From assembly GCA_019359495.1 (NCBI GenBank), contig JAHHHF010000082.1, forward strand, positions 1-64,000: a DNA stretch of 64,000 bases, written 5' to 3'. This DNA comes from Goleter apudmare HA4340-LM2. Lineage in GTDB: Bacteria; Cyanobacteriota; Cyanobacteriia; Cyanobacteriales; Nostocaceae. A program made the position numbers and the translations under genes. The notes beneath the pieces were generated by a model. That model searched no databases, was not told the DNA's origin, and saw only the letters and a program-made list of their open reading frames with translations. Of the stretch, positions 35,521 to 43,685 are shown in pieces (positions within the stretch are counted from its first letter, which is position 1; each line of letters begins with the position of its first letter).

Positions 35521-36195
35521 CTATAACTCAGATAAAGTCCGGCTAACATTCACCCCAGTAATTTGTGTGCGATCGCCACCACTAGATAAATTAGCCAATT
35601 GCTCTTTCTTCTCGTGGTATTTCAAGAACAGTTTGGCACCGCGCTGATCCCAAGGCAAATCATCATAACTGAGAACGCGAAAACCAAACTGAATCTTAGC
35701 CCGGATGGGATTAAGTTTGACATCAAAAGCCGTTTCATCAATAGTTAAATCCGTCAATCTTCCAGGCACAACCCGATTTTCTCCCCAAACCAACAAAGTT
35801 AAAGGAGCCTCGAAAGGTACAATTTCTACATTACCCTGACGAGCATTGTCCATCTTCCTTTTCACCTGAAGGCTTTTAGGATAAACTAGTACTTCCAGCG
35901 CCGAAAGTTGGGGATAAATTCCATAATCTTTGATACTTTGATCGTCTTTTTCCAGTTGGTCGGTAGCGTCAATTTCTACTTCACTAAAATTTATAGTCTC
36001 CGTTGGTGCCCCCTGTAAACGTAAAGCTTCTGTTCTCGCATTTTGATCGTTGTTATCCGCCCTTATATTTAATGTGCGCGTTAGTTTTTCTGGATTGTAC
36101 TGAAAGGCAACTGTACTGACTATTGTGTTTGATAAATTATCAAGGGCGACAATTGCACCTTTAAACACACGCGGAAAGTCAACAAAGACAGACAT
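35521..36195 (-). CDS. CIS tube adaptor (Pvc7/Afp7 N-terminal domain-like)
   Basis: 224 aa from the ATG at 36195; the frame is open 54 nt upstream but MSVFVDFPRVFKGAIVAL is the better start. Signatures of the CIS tube-protein N-terminal domain are VAFQYNPEKLTRTLNIRA, LRLQGAPTETINFSEVEIDA, VWGENRVVPGRLTDLTI and FDVKLNPIRAKIQFGFRVL. It is the first gene of the downstream CIS block, with a >500-bp AT-rich promoter region before it. Confidence 0.88.
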   Translation of the reverse strand: MSVFVDFPRVFKGAIVALDNLSNTIVSTVAFQYNPEKLTRTLNIRADNNDQNARTEALRLQGAPTETINFSEVEIDATDQLEKDDQSIKDYGIYPQLSALEVLVYPKSLQVKRKMDNARQGNVEIVPFEAPLTLLVWGENRVVPGRLTDLTIDETAFDVKLNPIRAKIQFGFRVLSYDDLPWDQRGAKLFLKYHEKKEQLANLSSGGDRTQITGVNVSRTLSEL

Positions 36196-36781
36196 AGGCA
36201 AAACCCTGGCATCGATTACTGATAACTGCTGCTTCACCGATACACACAATAGCAGACTTATAGCTACAACTGTAAATATCTAGTTTCGGAAAATCAAGTT
36301 GATTATTGCTACACTCACTTTTTCAGGGCTAAAATTGTCCTTGTGAAATAAGATACCGTTTCCCTGACAATTAGACCAATTTTGTAAAGAATTTTTCCAG
36401 ATATGTAACTATAGTTAACAAATAAGTATAAGCAAACTTACTTATACTTACGTATGCATAAAATGTAATAATAAAGCTAATTTTAAAAATTAATTTTATA
36501 TTAGTATAAATTATCACCTTTATTTGTAAAACTATCTTTTGCTACCTGCTACAAAATATTTCAGAAAAAATGCATTCCGATGTCAAAATTGCCATTTAGA
36601 ATTAAATTTAGTGATGAATAGCACCAAAAAGGCTCAGTTTTAGTCTAGGCAACATTAAAAATCCGCCAGAAATTACCAGTGATCCTGATGTAAGTAGTTG
36701 ATCACTAATCACTAAATTCAAGAAACAGAAAAATTTGCTCCGAGCTTATAACTAAATTATTGACAATGGAGAAAAGCAGTT
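36196..36781. promoter_or_regulatory. AT-rich divergent promoter region of the CIS baseplate block, with palindrome
   Basis: This spacer separates the minus-strand CIS block from the plus-strand membrane-protein gene. A perfect 10-bp inverted repeat, TAAGTATAAG (36423-36432), 8-nt spacer, CTTATACTTA (36441-36450), lies in the middle and looks like a dimeric regulator site. The 17-mer CTTACTTATACTTACGT (36437-36453) recurs with one mismatch at 50349-50365. No ORF of note is present. Promoter activity is inferred only from position. Confidence 0.5.
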
Positions 36782-37228
36782 ATGAATCCCATCCAAAATC
36801 AAGCCACAGAATTATGGCAGAATCTCGCTGATAAAGAGACAGCCTTGACTTTGAAAAGAGGTTTAGATAAGTTGTGGGAGTTGGTGCAGCAAACATTACA
36901 ACTATTCTTTTTTCTAGCGCTGTTGGTGGCGGCTTTTATGATTTGGTTTTGGAGTGTTGGCTACCAAAGCGGTCGCGCCTTTCGCATTTGGGCAGAAACT
37001 GGTGTCAAATCACCAGATGACCTAGTGAACCAATTGTTAAATCTAGTGCTGAAACCATTAGGAGTGCTGCCAGATTGGGCAAAATTTCAAATTCAAGAAT
37101 TATTAGGAATTGAATTAAAAGCACTACCACCAGCAAAAGCACAAAATATACTATCAACAACTACAAATACTAGCCTTCCGGTAGATGTTAAAAGTGAAGT
37201 GGTAAGCGATGAAACTTCTATATTGTGA
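36782..37228 (+). CDS. Small single-span membrane protein of unknown function
   Basis: 148 aa. One strong membrane helix covers residues about 38-62 (LQLFFFLALLVAAFMIWFWS). The helical N-terminus is charged, and the C-terminal half is amphipathic (VLKPLGVLPDWAKFQIQELL) with a Ser/Thr-rich tail. I do not recognise a family. It lies inside the CIS region but on the opposite strand, back to back with the baseplate block and sharing its upstream region, so a membrane-anchoring or regulatory role for the CIS is possible but unproven. Confidence 0.6.
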   Translation: MNPIQNQATELWQNLADKETALTLKRGLDKLWELVQQTLQLFFFLALLVAAFMIWFWSVGYQSGRAFRIWAETGVKSPDDLVNQLLNLVLKPLGVLPDWAKFQIQELLGIELKALPPAKAQNILSTTTNTSLPVDVKSEVVSDETSIL

Positions 37229-37249
37229 AAGTAACTTAAATTGAAAATT

Positions 37250-37278
37250 GTGGAGACGTTCACAGGGAGCGTCTCCAC
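37250..37278. terminator. Bidirectional hairpin between two small genes
   Basis: GTGGAGACG (37250-37258) pairs perfectly with CGTCTCCAC (37270-37278) across an 11-nt loop. It lies between the stop of the 148-aa membrane protein and the stop of the convergent 39-aa gene, a natural position for a shared terminator. Confidence 0.65.
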
Positions 37279-37295
37279 CTATTTGAAATTGCTGC

Positions 37296-37415
37296 TTAAC
37301 CTTTGTCTTGTTCAGATGATTTATTAGCAAAACCATAGGTAAAAAATCCGATGACGAAGGCTCCAATAAATAGAAATATCAAAGCTTCTAAAGTTGATGA
37401 CAAAATAGAAAGCAT
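37296..37415 (-). CDS. 39-aa single-helix membrane peptide
   Basis: ATG at 37415, TAA at 37296. The peptide has one membrane helix (LEALIFLFIGAFVIGFFTYG) and a short charged tail (NKSSEQDKG). An AGGA ribosome site lies about 10 nt upstream of the ATG. Size and layout recall the one-helix subunits of thylakoid complexes, but it matches none I can name. It converges on the 148-aa membrane gene and is in the same direction as the CIS genes. Confidence 0.5.
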   Translation of the reverse strand: MLSILSSTLEALIFLFIGAFVIGFFTYGFANKSSEQDKG

Positions 37416-37856
37416 AAGTTTTCATTCCTGTTTTAAGAAGAAAAGGTCTAAATTAATTGATTTATATCATGTCCCGTAGTTTTAGCTTTATAGTTTGGAG
37501 TATGGTGGCGATCGCTTAAAGTCCCTACAAGAGCGATCGCACTAAAAAATATGCTGACAGAGCAAGAGGTACTCCAAACTTTGTCGCACTGCGATCAAGT
37601 ACACAGGTGCGATGTCTGATGACAAGAAGCAGAGCTTCTACGCATTTTAGGTGAGCATGGAGGAAGAAAGCAATGCCTGCGGTGGGCTGCGCCTACATAT
37701 TTTTTCAATTTGACTTTTCAGGCGATCGCACTAAATCTACAAAAGTAGCAACTTTGAGACATTATTGTGACAGTCTCTTACTTGCTTCCCGGTACGGTAA
37801 TAATTTTTGTTATGATATCTAAACTCATGAAACAATGTGAATCTTTAAGGAACGCC
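37416..37856. other. Intergenic stretch with HIP1 sites and unreadable relics
   Basis: It contains two HIP1 octamers near 37509-37540 and 37722, and a possible decayed coding piece at about 37550-37660 (LTEQEVLQTLSHC ... ELLRILGEHGG across stops). No intact gene. It precedes the antitoxin gene. Confidence 0.4.
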
Positions 37857-38093
37857 ATGAAAAAGGTTACACTAACGGAATTGAGTAATAATATTGAGCA
37901 TCTACTGGATGAGGTACTAGAAACAGGTATCCCAATAGAAATTAACAAAAATGGCAAGTTGTTAAAAATTGTTACCATAGAACAGAAAGATAAGCTGAAA
38001 AATTTGACTTTTAAACCTAATGTTATTCAAGGAAACCCAGATGATTTAGTTAATATCAGTTGGGATCAGGAGGTTAATATTGATTTATCTTGA
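37857..38093 (+). CDS. Phd/YefM-like antitoxin
   Basis: 78 aa from the ATG at 37857. MKKVTLTELSNNIEHLLDEV is the N-terminal DNA-binding fold of Phd/YefM antitoxins, followed by IPIEINKNGKLLKIVTI and an acidic C-terminus that would wrap the toxin. Its end overlaps the start of the PIN toxin relic (TTG at 38080). Such antitoxins repress their own operon and neutralise the partner RNase. With the toxin broken, the antitoxin is now an orphan. Confidence 0.8.
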   Translation: MKKVTLTELSNNIEHLLDEVLETGIPIEINKNGKLLKIVTIEQKDKLKNLTFKPNVIQGNPDDLVNISWDQEVNIDLS

Positions 38094-38295
38094 TACTCAT
38101 GTAGTAGCATGGCTCTATTCTGGTTTGACAGATAAATTAAGTGAACTTGGTAAAAATTTAATTAATGACAATGAAGTTTATATTTCGGCAATTGTTCGAT
38201 TAGAGTGACAGTATTTATATGAGATAAAACGTATTACAGATGAATCGGATGTGATTATTTATGATCTGAATAACTATCTGTATGCCAAATGGTAG
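38080..38295 (+). pseudogene. PIN-domain (VapC-like) toxin relic
   Basis: TTG start at 38080 with a good AGGAGG site (38068-38073) inside the antitoxin gene. The frame reads IYLDTHVVAWLYSGLTDKLS, including the first catalytic Asp of PIN RNases. A TGA at 38206-38208 then cuts it after IVRLE, and the frame continues as QYLYEIKRITDESD to a stop at 38295, still well short of a full ~130-residue PIN domain. The toxin is therefore truncated and probably inactive. Confidence 0.75.
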
Positions 38296-38439
38296 GAATT
38301 TAAATAATTGCCATATCGGTGCTCACCTTCACAAATCTCCACAAATAAAGCGATCGCTTGCCCTTTAAGACAGTCGCTACAAAATTAGGTGCTCGCAGTA
38401 GATTTTCGAGATTTAGAAGTCGAGTAGGCGAATAGAGGG

Positions 38440-38504
38440 GTAGGTGGGCAAATTCTGAGAATTTGACAATTTCATCAGGAATCATGTGCATTTGCCCACC
38501 CTAC
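38440..38504. repeat. Small foldable repeat with GTAGG(G)TGGGCAAAT ends
   Basis: GTAGGTGGGCAAAT (38440-38453) is the inverse of ATTTGCCCACCCTAC (38490-38504) with one bulged base. The interior has AATTCTGAGAATTT, another palindrome. It has the size and end structure of short non-autonomous palindromic elements in Nostoc spacers. The rest of 38296-38559 holds HIP1 sites and no gene. Confidence 0.6.
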
Positions 38505-38559
38505 AAGATCCGCGATCGCATCCCTGGGGTAAATTGAGGGAGCGATCGCACTAATTTAT

Positions 38560-38781
38560 CTAAGATCCTCCCAGAATTTCTAAAACTTTTCCAGAGTTCC
38601 CATCAATGGTAACTTTGGCATCGTAGTCAGGGCCACGAGTTCCTGGTGGGTTGATGTGCTCAAATACTACAATATAGCGATTATCCTTCAACTCCACCTT
38701 GATTGGAGCATCCTGCTGTGGTTCTACCTTACCTTGGATCTCCTGTTTCGCAATTTCAATTGCTTGATCTTGGGTAATCAT
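38560..38781 (-). CDS. Small PepSY-like protein next to the DUF4157 protein
   Basis: 73 aa. ITQDQAIEIAKQEIQG, then RYIVVFEHINPPGTRGPDYD, then KVTIDGNSGKVLEIL gives the helix-plus-sheet pattern of a single PepSY/YhhH-like unit (A-x3-A helix, closing DxxxGKVL strand). There is no signal peptide. It lies 37 bp after the DUF4157 gene in the same direction. PepSY domains inhibit metallopeptidases, so an inhibitor or immunity role toward the neighbouring putative peptidase is attractive, but this is inference from position. Confidence 0.65.
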   Translation of the reverse strand: MITQDQAIEIAKQEIQGKVEPQQDAPIKVELKDNRYIVVFEHINPPGTRGPDYDAKVTIDGNSGKVLEILGGS

Positions 38782-38818
38782 CTGCTTTCTCCTTGTGCTC
38801 TAGCCACACAATTAGAGT

Positions 38819-40189
38819 TTATACGCGGCGGTTGGGCCCTGAATGGTACAAGTGGGCTGGTGCTCTCAATGGATGCCTTGCTGGAATATTGCCGCCGCCA
38901 GCATCAGCGTAATCATAAACAACTCCAGCGACGTTATCACCTGTATCAGCATTAATATCAGCACCAGATGGCCCTACAGCTCTGCCTACATTTCGATATT
39001 TGGTTGGTGTATGGGTGTGGAAAGAGGCCACAGTGTATTCAGCACCAGCATCAGCAGGTTTTGCTGGCAGATTAATCGTTGCACCTTGAGCATTGCCTAC
39101 CGCAGGGGCGACCACTCTACCCGTTACAGAGTAATTTCCCGTCCCGGAATTCCACCTAATCCAGAAACCCTGTTCGCGTCGGCTATTTACTGTCGTTGCG
39201 TTTAAAGTTGCCTGCCAATCATTGTTTACCTCTTGACGGATCGTTGCATTCCCAACGATATCGGCGTAGCTAGGGAAAACTATGGCGGCTCCAACAACAT
39301 CTCCCACACGCTGCACAATTCCTGTATAACCCTCTGTGCGGATGTCCGCCTCTGGCTCTATTGGTGCATTGAAGTCGGGAAGATCATCTTCCAAATCATT
39401 ATCTTGAGTTGGTGTGGTTTCTGCTTTCATCGCTGGAAATCGCTGCACCGTCCCCCCATTCTGTTGCATCACATGGGTCAACTCATGGGCAATCAACTCC
39501 TGTCCCCCGCGACTTCCGGGATCATAGGCCCCTTGCCGAAAGAACACATCTTGCCCTGTTGTAAACGCCTTGGCCTGAATCGACCGATTCAACTGGTCAG
39601 ATTGAGCATCCGTATGCACCCTCACCCCACTAAAATCTGCCCCTATCGCCTGCCCGATTGACCGTTGTAGACCTGCTTCTAAAGGCTGTCCACTGCCCCT
39701 AGCGCTGTTAATGGCAGATTCCAAATCTGTTGAAGCTTCCCCACTCTGTAGAGTTGACTTAGCTTCTCGCTGCACTTCTGGGAATAATGGCGATCGCTGT
39801 AGATCAGAAATACTCGGTTTCGCCTGAAGTTCTTCGTCTGGTTGTCCTTGATTCTGTGGTTGTCCCTGACGCTGTACTGACTGCCCTTGAGTTGACTGGG
39901 CGGAAGCAGGCGCATTGATCCGACTCACCACTTCTTGTGCCACTCGGTCAGCTTCTTGTTCGTACTTATCCCCCACAGCACCAATTTTCAGCTTTGCCTG
40001 AATAATTGGCAAACCCCTCCGAATCGGCATCTGACTAAAATCATGCTGAAACCGCGACTCCCTCGACGTTCCCGCCTCCACTTCCTGATCCGCAACAGAA
40101 CGAACTGCCGCACGCTGTAAAATCCCACCCACCAGAGGAGTCTCACCCTTTGATTGCTGATTAACCCGACCAATTTGCCGACCTTTCAT
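38819..40189 (-). CDS. DUF4157 (eCIS core domain) protein with JAB/MPN-like C-terminus; candidate CIS cargo
   Basis: 456 aa. Residues about 155-255 are the DUF4157 domain (GADFSGVRVHTDAQSDQLN, then FFRQGAYDPGSRGGQELIAH) with a full metallopeptidase motif HELTH at 235-239. This domain is the marker of extracellular-CIS-associated proteins. The N-terminus has Gln-rich spacers. After a linker, residues about 300-456 form a separate domain with HTH at 391-393 and SGAD at 408-411 (H-x-H...S-x2-D), the metal-binding layout of JAB/MPN peptidases, as in DUF4329-type toxin domains. Likely a two-domain effector loaded into the tube. Its ATG overlaps the small gene upstream by 4 bp. Confidence 0.82.
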   Translation of the reverse strand: MKGRQIGRVNQQSKGETPLVGGILQRAAVRSVADQEVEAGTSRESRFQHDFSQMPIRRGLPIIQAKLKIGAVGDKYEQEADRVAQEVVSRINAPASAQSTQGQSVQRQGQPQNQGQPDEELQAKPSISDLQRSPLFPEVQREAKSTLQSGEASTDLESAINSARGSGQPLEAGLQRSIGQAIGADFSGVRVHTDAQSDQLNRSIQAKAFTTGQDVFFRQGAYDPGSRGGQELIAHELTHVMQQNGGTVQRFPAMKAETTPTQDNDLEDDLPDFNAPIEPEADIRTEGYTGIVQRVGDVVGAAIVFPSYADIVGNATIRQEVNNDWQATLNATTVNSRREQGFWIRWNSGTGNYSVTGRVVAPAVGNAQGATINLPAKPADAGAEYTVASFHTHTPTKYRNVGRAVGPSGADINADTGDNVAGVVYDYADAGGGNIPARHPLRAPAHLYHSGPNRRV

Positions 40190-40428
40190 AAATTCATTTC
40201 TCCATAAATAGCTTGAGCAATTTGTTGTCCCATTTGGCTGGGATGGCTTGTAGGTAACACTTCAATCGGTGGAATTGATATATCCGGCTGCCAATTTGCA
40301 GGTAATCCTTCAGTTGTCAGCAATTTTGCCAGTTCTGCTTCTACTGTTGCTTTTAATAATTCTCGCTGGCTACGGGGTACATCCAATCCATCTAAAATTA
40401 ACTGTTCAATATGTAAATTTATATTCAT
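40186..40428 (-). CDS. Small CIS-associated protein upstream of DUF4157
   Basis: 80 aa from the ATG at 40428; the longer frame reads into a heptamer repeat (MPNAQCP). MNINLHIEQLILDGLDVPRS matches the short proteins that often sit between the AAA ATPase and the DUF4157 gene in CIS loci (HIxxLxLDGL pattern). The C-terminus ends SQMGQQIAQAIYGEM. The 4-bp ATGA overlap with the DUF4157 gene points to coupled translation; it may be a loading chaperone for the cargo. Confidence 0.7.
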   Translation of the reverse strand: MNINLHIEQLILDGLDVPRSQRELLKATVEAELAKLLTTEGLPANWQPDISIPPIEVLPTSHPSQMGQQIAQAIYGEMNL

Positions 40429-40434
40429 AAGTAT

Positions 40435-40463
40435 GGGGCATTGGGCATTGGGCATTGGGCATT
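40435..40463. repeat. Short (GGGCATT)4 heptamer tract
   Basis: Four units of the same 7-mer found at 32659-32780 lie between the AAA ATPase stop and the small gene start, giving the false MPNAQCP extension. Confidence 0.85.
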
Positions 40464-40476
40464 GAGATTTGTCGTT

Positions 40477-42471
40477 TTATATAGTTGCTCCTGTTGGTTC
40501 TGAAGTGCGAAAATCGGCTTCATTAATCGATCGCTCTAATTTTCTATACTCCATCCGCACTGCTGCAAGTACGATCGCCATTGTCACCGCAGTTCCGGCA
40601 TTAGCTGCCATAAACGCCGCATTTAAAACAATGTTATGAATGCTACCCCCGGCTAAATTAAATTGACTCAGGCGGTTAAAATCTAAATTCTCAATTGGTG
40701 TGGCTGCGGGAAATGCTTTTTGCCAAATCAGTTTGCGTTCTTTAGCACTCGGAAAGGGGAAGTTAACAATAAACCTTAGCCGCCGCATAAAAGCAACATC
40801 TAAGGAACTTTTCATATTAGTAGCTAGGATAGCTAAACCTCGGTAGGCTTCTATACGTTGTAATAAATAGTTAATTTCAATATTGGCGTAACGGTCGTGA
40901 CTATCTTTTACTTCACTACGCTTGCCAAATAAAGCGTCGGCTTCGTCAAAAAATAAAATTGCCCCGCCGTCTTCGGCTGCATCAAATAGTCTACGTAGAT
41001 TCTTCTCGGTTTCGCCAATGTACTTACTCACCACCGTTGATAAGTCTATACGGTATAGATTCAAACGCAAGGCATTGGCAATTACCTCAGCCCCCATTGT
41101 TTTACCAACACCGCTTTCCCCGGCAAATAAAGCACTGATACCCATGCCTCGGTTCATGCGTTGATGAAATCCCCACTCTTCGTATACTTGATGACGCGAT
41201 CGCACTTGATCGGCAATTTGATGTAATAAGTGAGTTTCTTCCTTGGGTAAAACAATGTCATCCCAAGTGGCTTTAGCATCTATTCGTTGCGCTAAGTTTT
41301 CCAAACGGGGATGGGTAATGTTTAAGCAAGCATCCCAAAGGGAATTGTGGTTAACAGTATTTGTTGTATCAACTTTTACTTGTCGAGCAATCTGCTCAAT
41401 AGTAACTGAGTTGAGGTTAAATTGACCTGCAAGTAATTGGGGTGTGCCATTGGCTGCTTCTCCTAGCAATGATTTCCAAGCTGTTAATTGTTCAGGGGTG
41501 GTGGGTTTGGCTATATCTATATTGATGTTGGTTCTACCCAATCTTTGCCTGGGTTCGTGGGTATCAAGGAACACAAGGCTGTCGCTACGAGCAAGAAAGC
41601 GGTGCAGTGGTGACGCTAGTCCTGGAGTTGGGGATGCACCTTCAATTTCGTTAGCATCAAGATAAAGGGCGATGGGCAGTAGTAACGTTTCTCGATGCCA
41701 AAGTCGGGCAAAAATTTCTAATTCACTAGCTTGGGATGGTAGCAGTTCTACAGGTAAGCGGTAGAGATGTAAACCTAGTTCTGCTGATGTTTGTTGCGCT
41801 ATCAGTTGTTTGCTGAGAGAATCTGCTCCCAATAATTGAATGACAGGAGGCGATCGCCAATAGGTAGGATGATTAAGTTGCTGAATTATCGATGCTGCTA
41901 ACTTTTGCTGGGAGGGTGGCAATTCAATTTCAATAGCAGATGTTTCTAGGGGTACTAATAGCGGCGCTAAACGGTCATCAAGGTAGGTTAATCCTTTGAT
42001 ATGATTAACTATGCGTTCGTCTGCCCGCAATGCACTCGTAGTTAAGGGTTGAGCAGCAGGTTGATTAATCTCAATTAATCGCCAGTAACGCAGGGGTCTT
42101 TCTGGTGAAAGCGCATCCCAAGCTGGTTCGTCCAAGCAAGCAAAAGCTAAAGCAAAGGTGGGGTAAGGGCGATTGAAGTCGTCTTGTGCTTGGGCGCAAA
42201 GGTTAGCAATACGGGTATCTAGTTCCATTGCTGCACATAATAGCAACAGAGTTTGTTCAAACTGGGTGAGTCCAAACCTTTGAGAAAGTAGCACCAAAGC
42301 CGGGGGTTTTTGGATATTTTCTGCTGCTTCCATCGCAGCTTTGGCGTGGGCGATTTCTGCTGGTGAAACTTTTTCTAGATGGGCTGTTTGTTGTAACCGC
42401 AGACGCAGCCATTTGATCGCGGCTGAAAGGTATTGCTCATTTGCTGTTTGCCAACGTTCCATGTCGTTCAT
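40477..42471 (-). CDS. CIS AAA+ ATPase (Pvc15/Afp15-like)
   Basis: 664 aa. The N-terminal ~400 residues are the variable CIS-ATPase region (FGLTQFEQTLLLLCAAMELD is typical). The AAA+ module follows: Walker A GESGVGKT at about 451-458, Walker B ILFFDEADALF at about 505-515, the sensor stretch LAILATNMKSSLD, and RRLRFIVNFPFPSAKER with the arginine fingers. It is needed for assembly or cargo loading in related systems and does not act as the ClpV recycling motor of T6SS. It starts with a 4-bp overlap with the DUF4255 gene. Confidence 0.93.
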   Translation of the reverse strand: MNDMERWQTANEQYLSAAIKWLRLRLQQTAHLEKVSPAEIAHAKAAMEAAENIQKPPALVLLSQRFGLTQFEQTLLLLCAAMELDTRIANLCAQAQDDFNRPYPTFALAFACLDEPAWDALSPERPLRYWRLIEINQPAAQPLTTSALRADERIVNHIKGLTYLDDRLAPLLVPLETSAIEIELPPSQQKLAASIIQQLNHPTYWRSPPVIQLLGADSLSKQLIAQQTSAELGLHLYRLPVELLPSQASELEIFARLWHRETLLLPIALYLDANEIEGASPTPGLASPLHRFLARSDSLVFLDTHEPRQRLGRTNINIDIAKPTTPEQLTAWKSLLGEAANGTPQLLAGQFNLNSVTIEQIARQVKVDTTNTVNHNSLWDACLNITHPRLENLAQRIDAKATWDDIVLPKEETHLLHQIADQVRSRHQVYEEWGFHQRMNRGMGISALFAGESGVGKTMGAEVIANALRLNLYRIDLSTVVSKYIGETEKNLRRLFDAAEDGGAILFFDEADALFGKRSEVKDSHDRYANIEINYLLQRIEAYRGLAILATNMKSSLDVAFMRRLRFIVNFPFPSAKERKLIWQKAFPAATPIENLDFNRLSQFNLAGGSIHNIVLNAAFMAANAGTAVTMAIVLAAVRMEYRKLERSINEADFRTSEPTGATI

Positions 42472-43685
42472 GACAGTGTTACCTTTTGTCTGGGATCAAA
42501 GACGGGCGGTTTCACAGAACGGTCGATTAACAAGCTGTCTACGCCATCAATACGCAGGCGGACAAAGTAATCACCTACAGGAATTTTTGTCAAGTCAAAT
42601 ACCAGCGTATTAGTTTTTTCTGGTAATTCGGAAGCGTCTGCATCTAACTGGGGTAAAATTTGGCGATCGCTCAATAATAAAGCTACACTCTGTTCTCGCC
42701 ATACCTGCGGAGTAAAGCTGAGATTGAGAGTGCGATCGCTCAAGGTAATATCTTGCAGTTGTGGTGCTACACTCAAGGGCAAGGTGTTGGTGATCTGCTC
42801 TTTGCCATTCCGTAATAATTTGACTTTGATTGTGTAAAATCCGGCTGGTATATCGGCTGGCTGGTTTGGTAACTGAAATGTGATTTCCTTATATTTTGTT
42901 TGTTGCTGAATTTCAATTTCAATCGGGTTTGACAATCTGGGATTCTGCAAGAATGCGATCGCCCTACCATCCTCGCTATCCAAATGATGACCTTCTAGGG
43001 TAATCGTCTCACCTAAACGGGCGCTTGGTTGTTGGTTGGGTATTTGCAAGGTTTCCAAGGTGGGGAAGGGGGGAATTAGGTCTGGTTGAGCGAATACGCC
43101 GTAATCTCCAGGCCCCCGCGTCAATACTGGTAACGGTGATTTGACTCTTAAACCACTGTCAATCAACACCACCGAAGCTTCATAGGCGGCGGAAATCCGG
43201 TATTGAGTTTGAAAGGTAGTCCACAACTTTGAGATATCTTCTACAGACATGGGTTGCAGGGTCAGGCGGACTTTTTCGATTTGATTTTGTAAGTCACTTT
43301 CACCAAGAGTATTCTTAATTAATGCTGGGTCTAACACTGGGTAATCGTGTAATACTTGCATGGCTTTACCTAATAAGCGATGACCCAAAACATCATCATT
43401 ATCTTTACCGTAAGCAGTTAGCAGATAGTAAAGATTTAATGCTAGTGGCGCTTGTCCAATTTCCCCTGGTTTGACTCGTGGTGGTAAATCCCGATTTCGC
43501 AAAGCAGCATTTGGGAGAACTTGATAAAGAAAAATATTAATTTGATTGCCGTTATCGCTATTTTCTCGTGCTTTATCTGGTGGTTGGGTTGTTACCACAC
43601 CACTCCCTAATTCCTCAGCGATCGCTTGGGCAATTAAGTTACGCATTGTTGCAGTTACAGCCGCGATCGCCACAGAGTTACTCAT
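42468..43685 (-). CDS. CIS DUF4255 protein (Pvc16-like tail terminator/cap)
   Basis: 405 aa. Residues 1-190 are the DUF4255/Pvc16 N-terminal domain (NSVAIAAVTATMRNLIAQAI, INIFLYQVLPNAALRNRDLP, LALNLYYLLTAYG, LLGKAMQVLHDYPVL). It closes the distal end of the sheath/tube in related particles. The C-terminal half (residues about 230-400) adds two IPT/Ig-like beta modules (GETITLEGHHLDSEDGR; YTIKVKLLRNGK), longer than the minimal cap. ATGA overlaps link it to both neighbours. Confidence 0.9.
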   Translation of the reverse strand: MSNSVAIAAVTATMRNLIAQAIAEELGSGVVTTQPPDKARENSDNGNQINIFLYQVLPNAALRNRDLPPRVKPGEIGQAPLALNLYYLLTAYGKDNDDVLGHRLLGKAMQVLHDYPVLDPALIKNTLGESDLQNQIEKVRLTLQPMSVEDISKLWTTFQTQYRISAAYEASVVLIDSGLRVKSPLPVLTRGPGDYGVFAQPDLIPPFPTLETLQIPNQQPSARLGETITLEGHHLDSEDGRAIAFLQNPRLSNPIEIEIQQQTKYKEITFQLPNQPADIPAGFYTIKVKLLRNGKEQITNTLPLSVAPQLQDITLSDRTLNLSFTPQVWREQSVALLLSDRQILPQLDADASELPEKTNTLVFDLTKIPVGDYFVRLRIDGVDSLLIDRSVKPPVFDPRQKVTLS

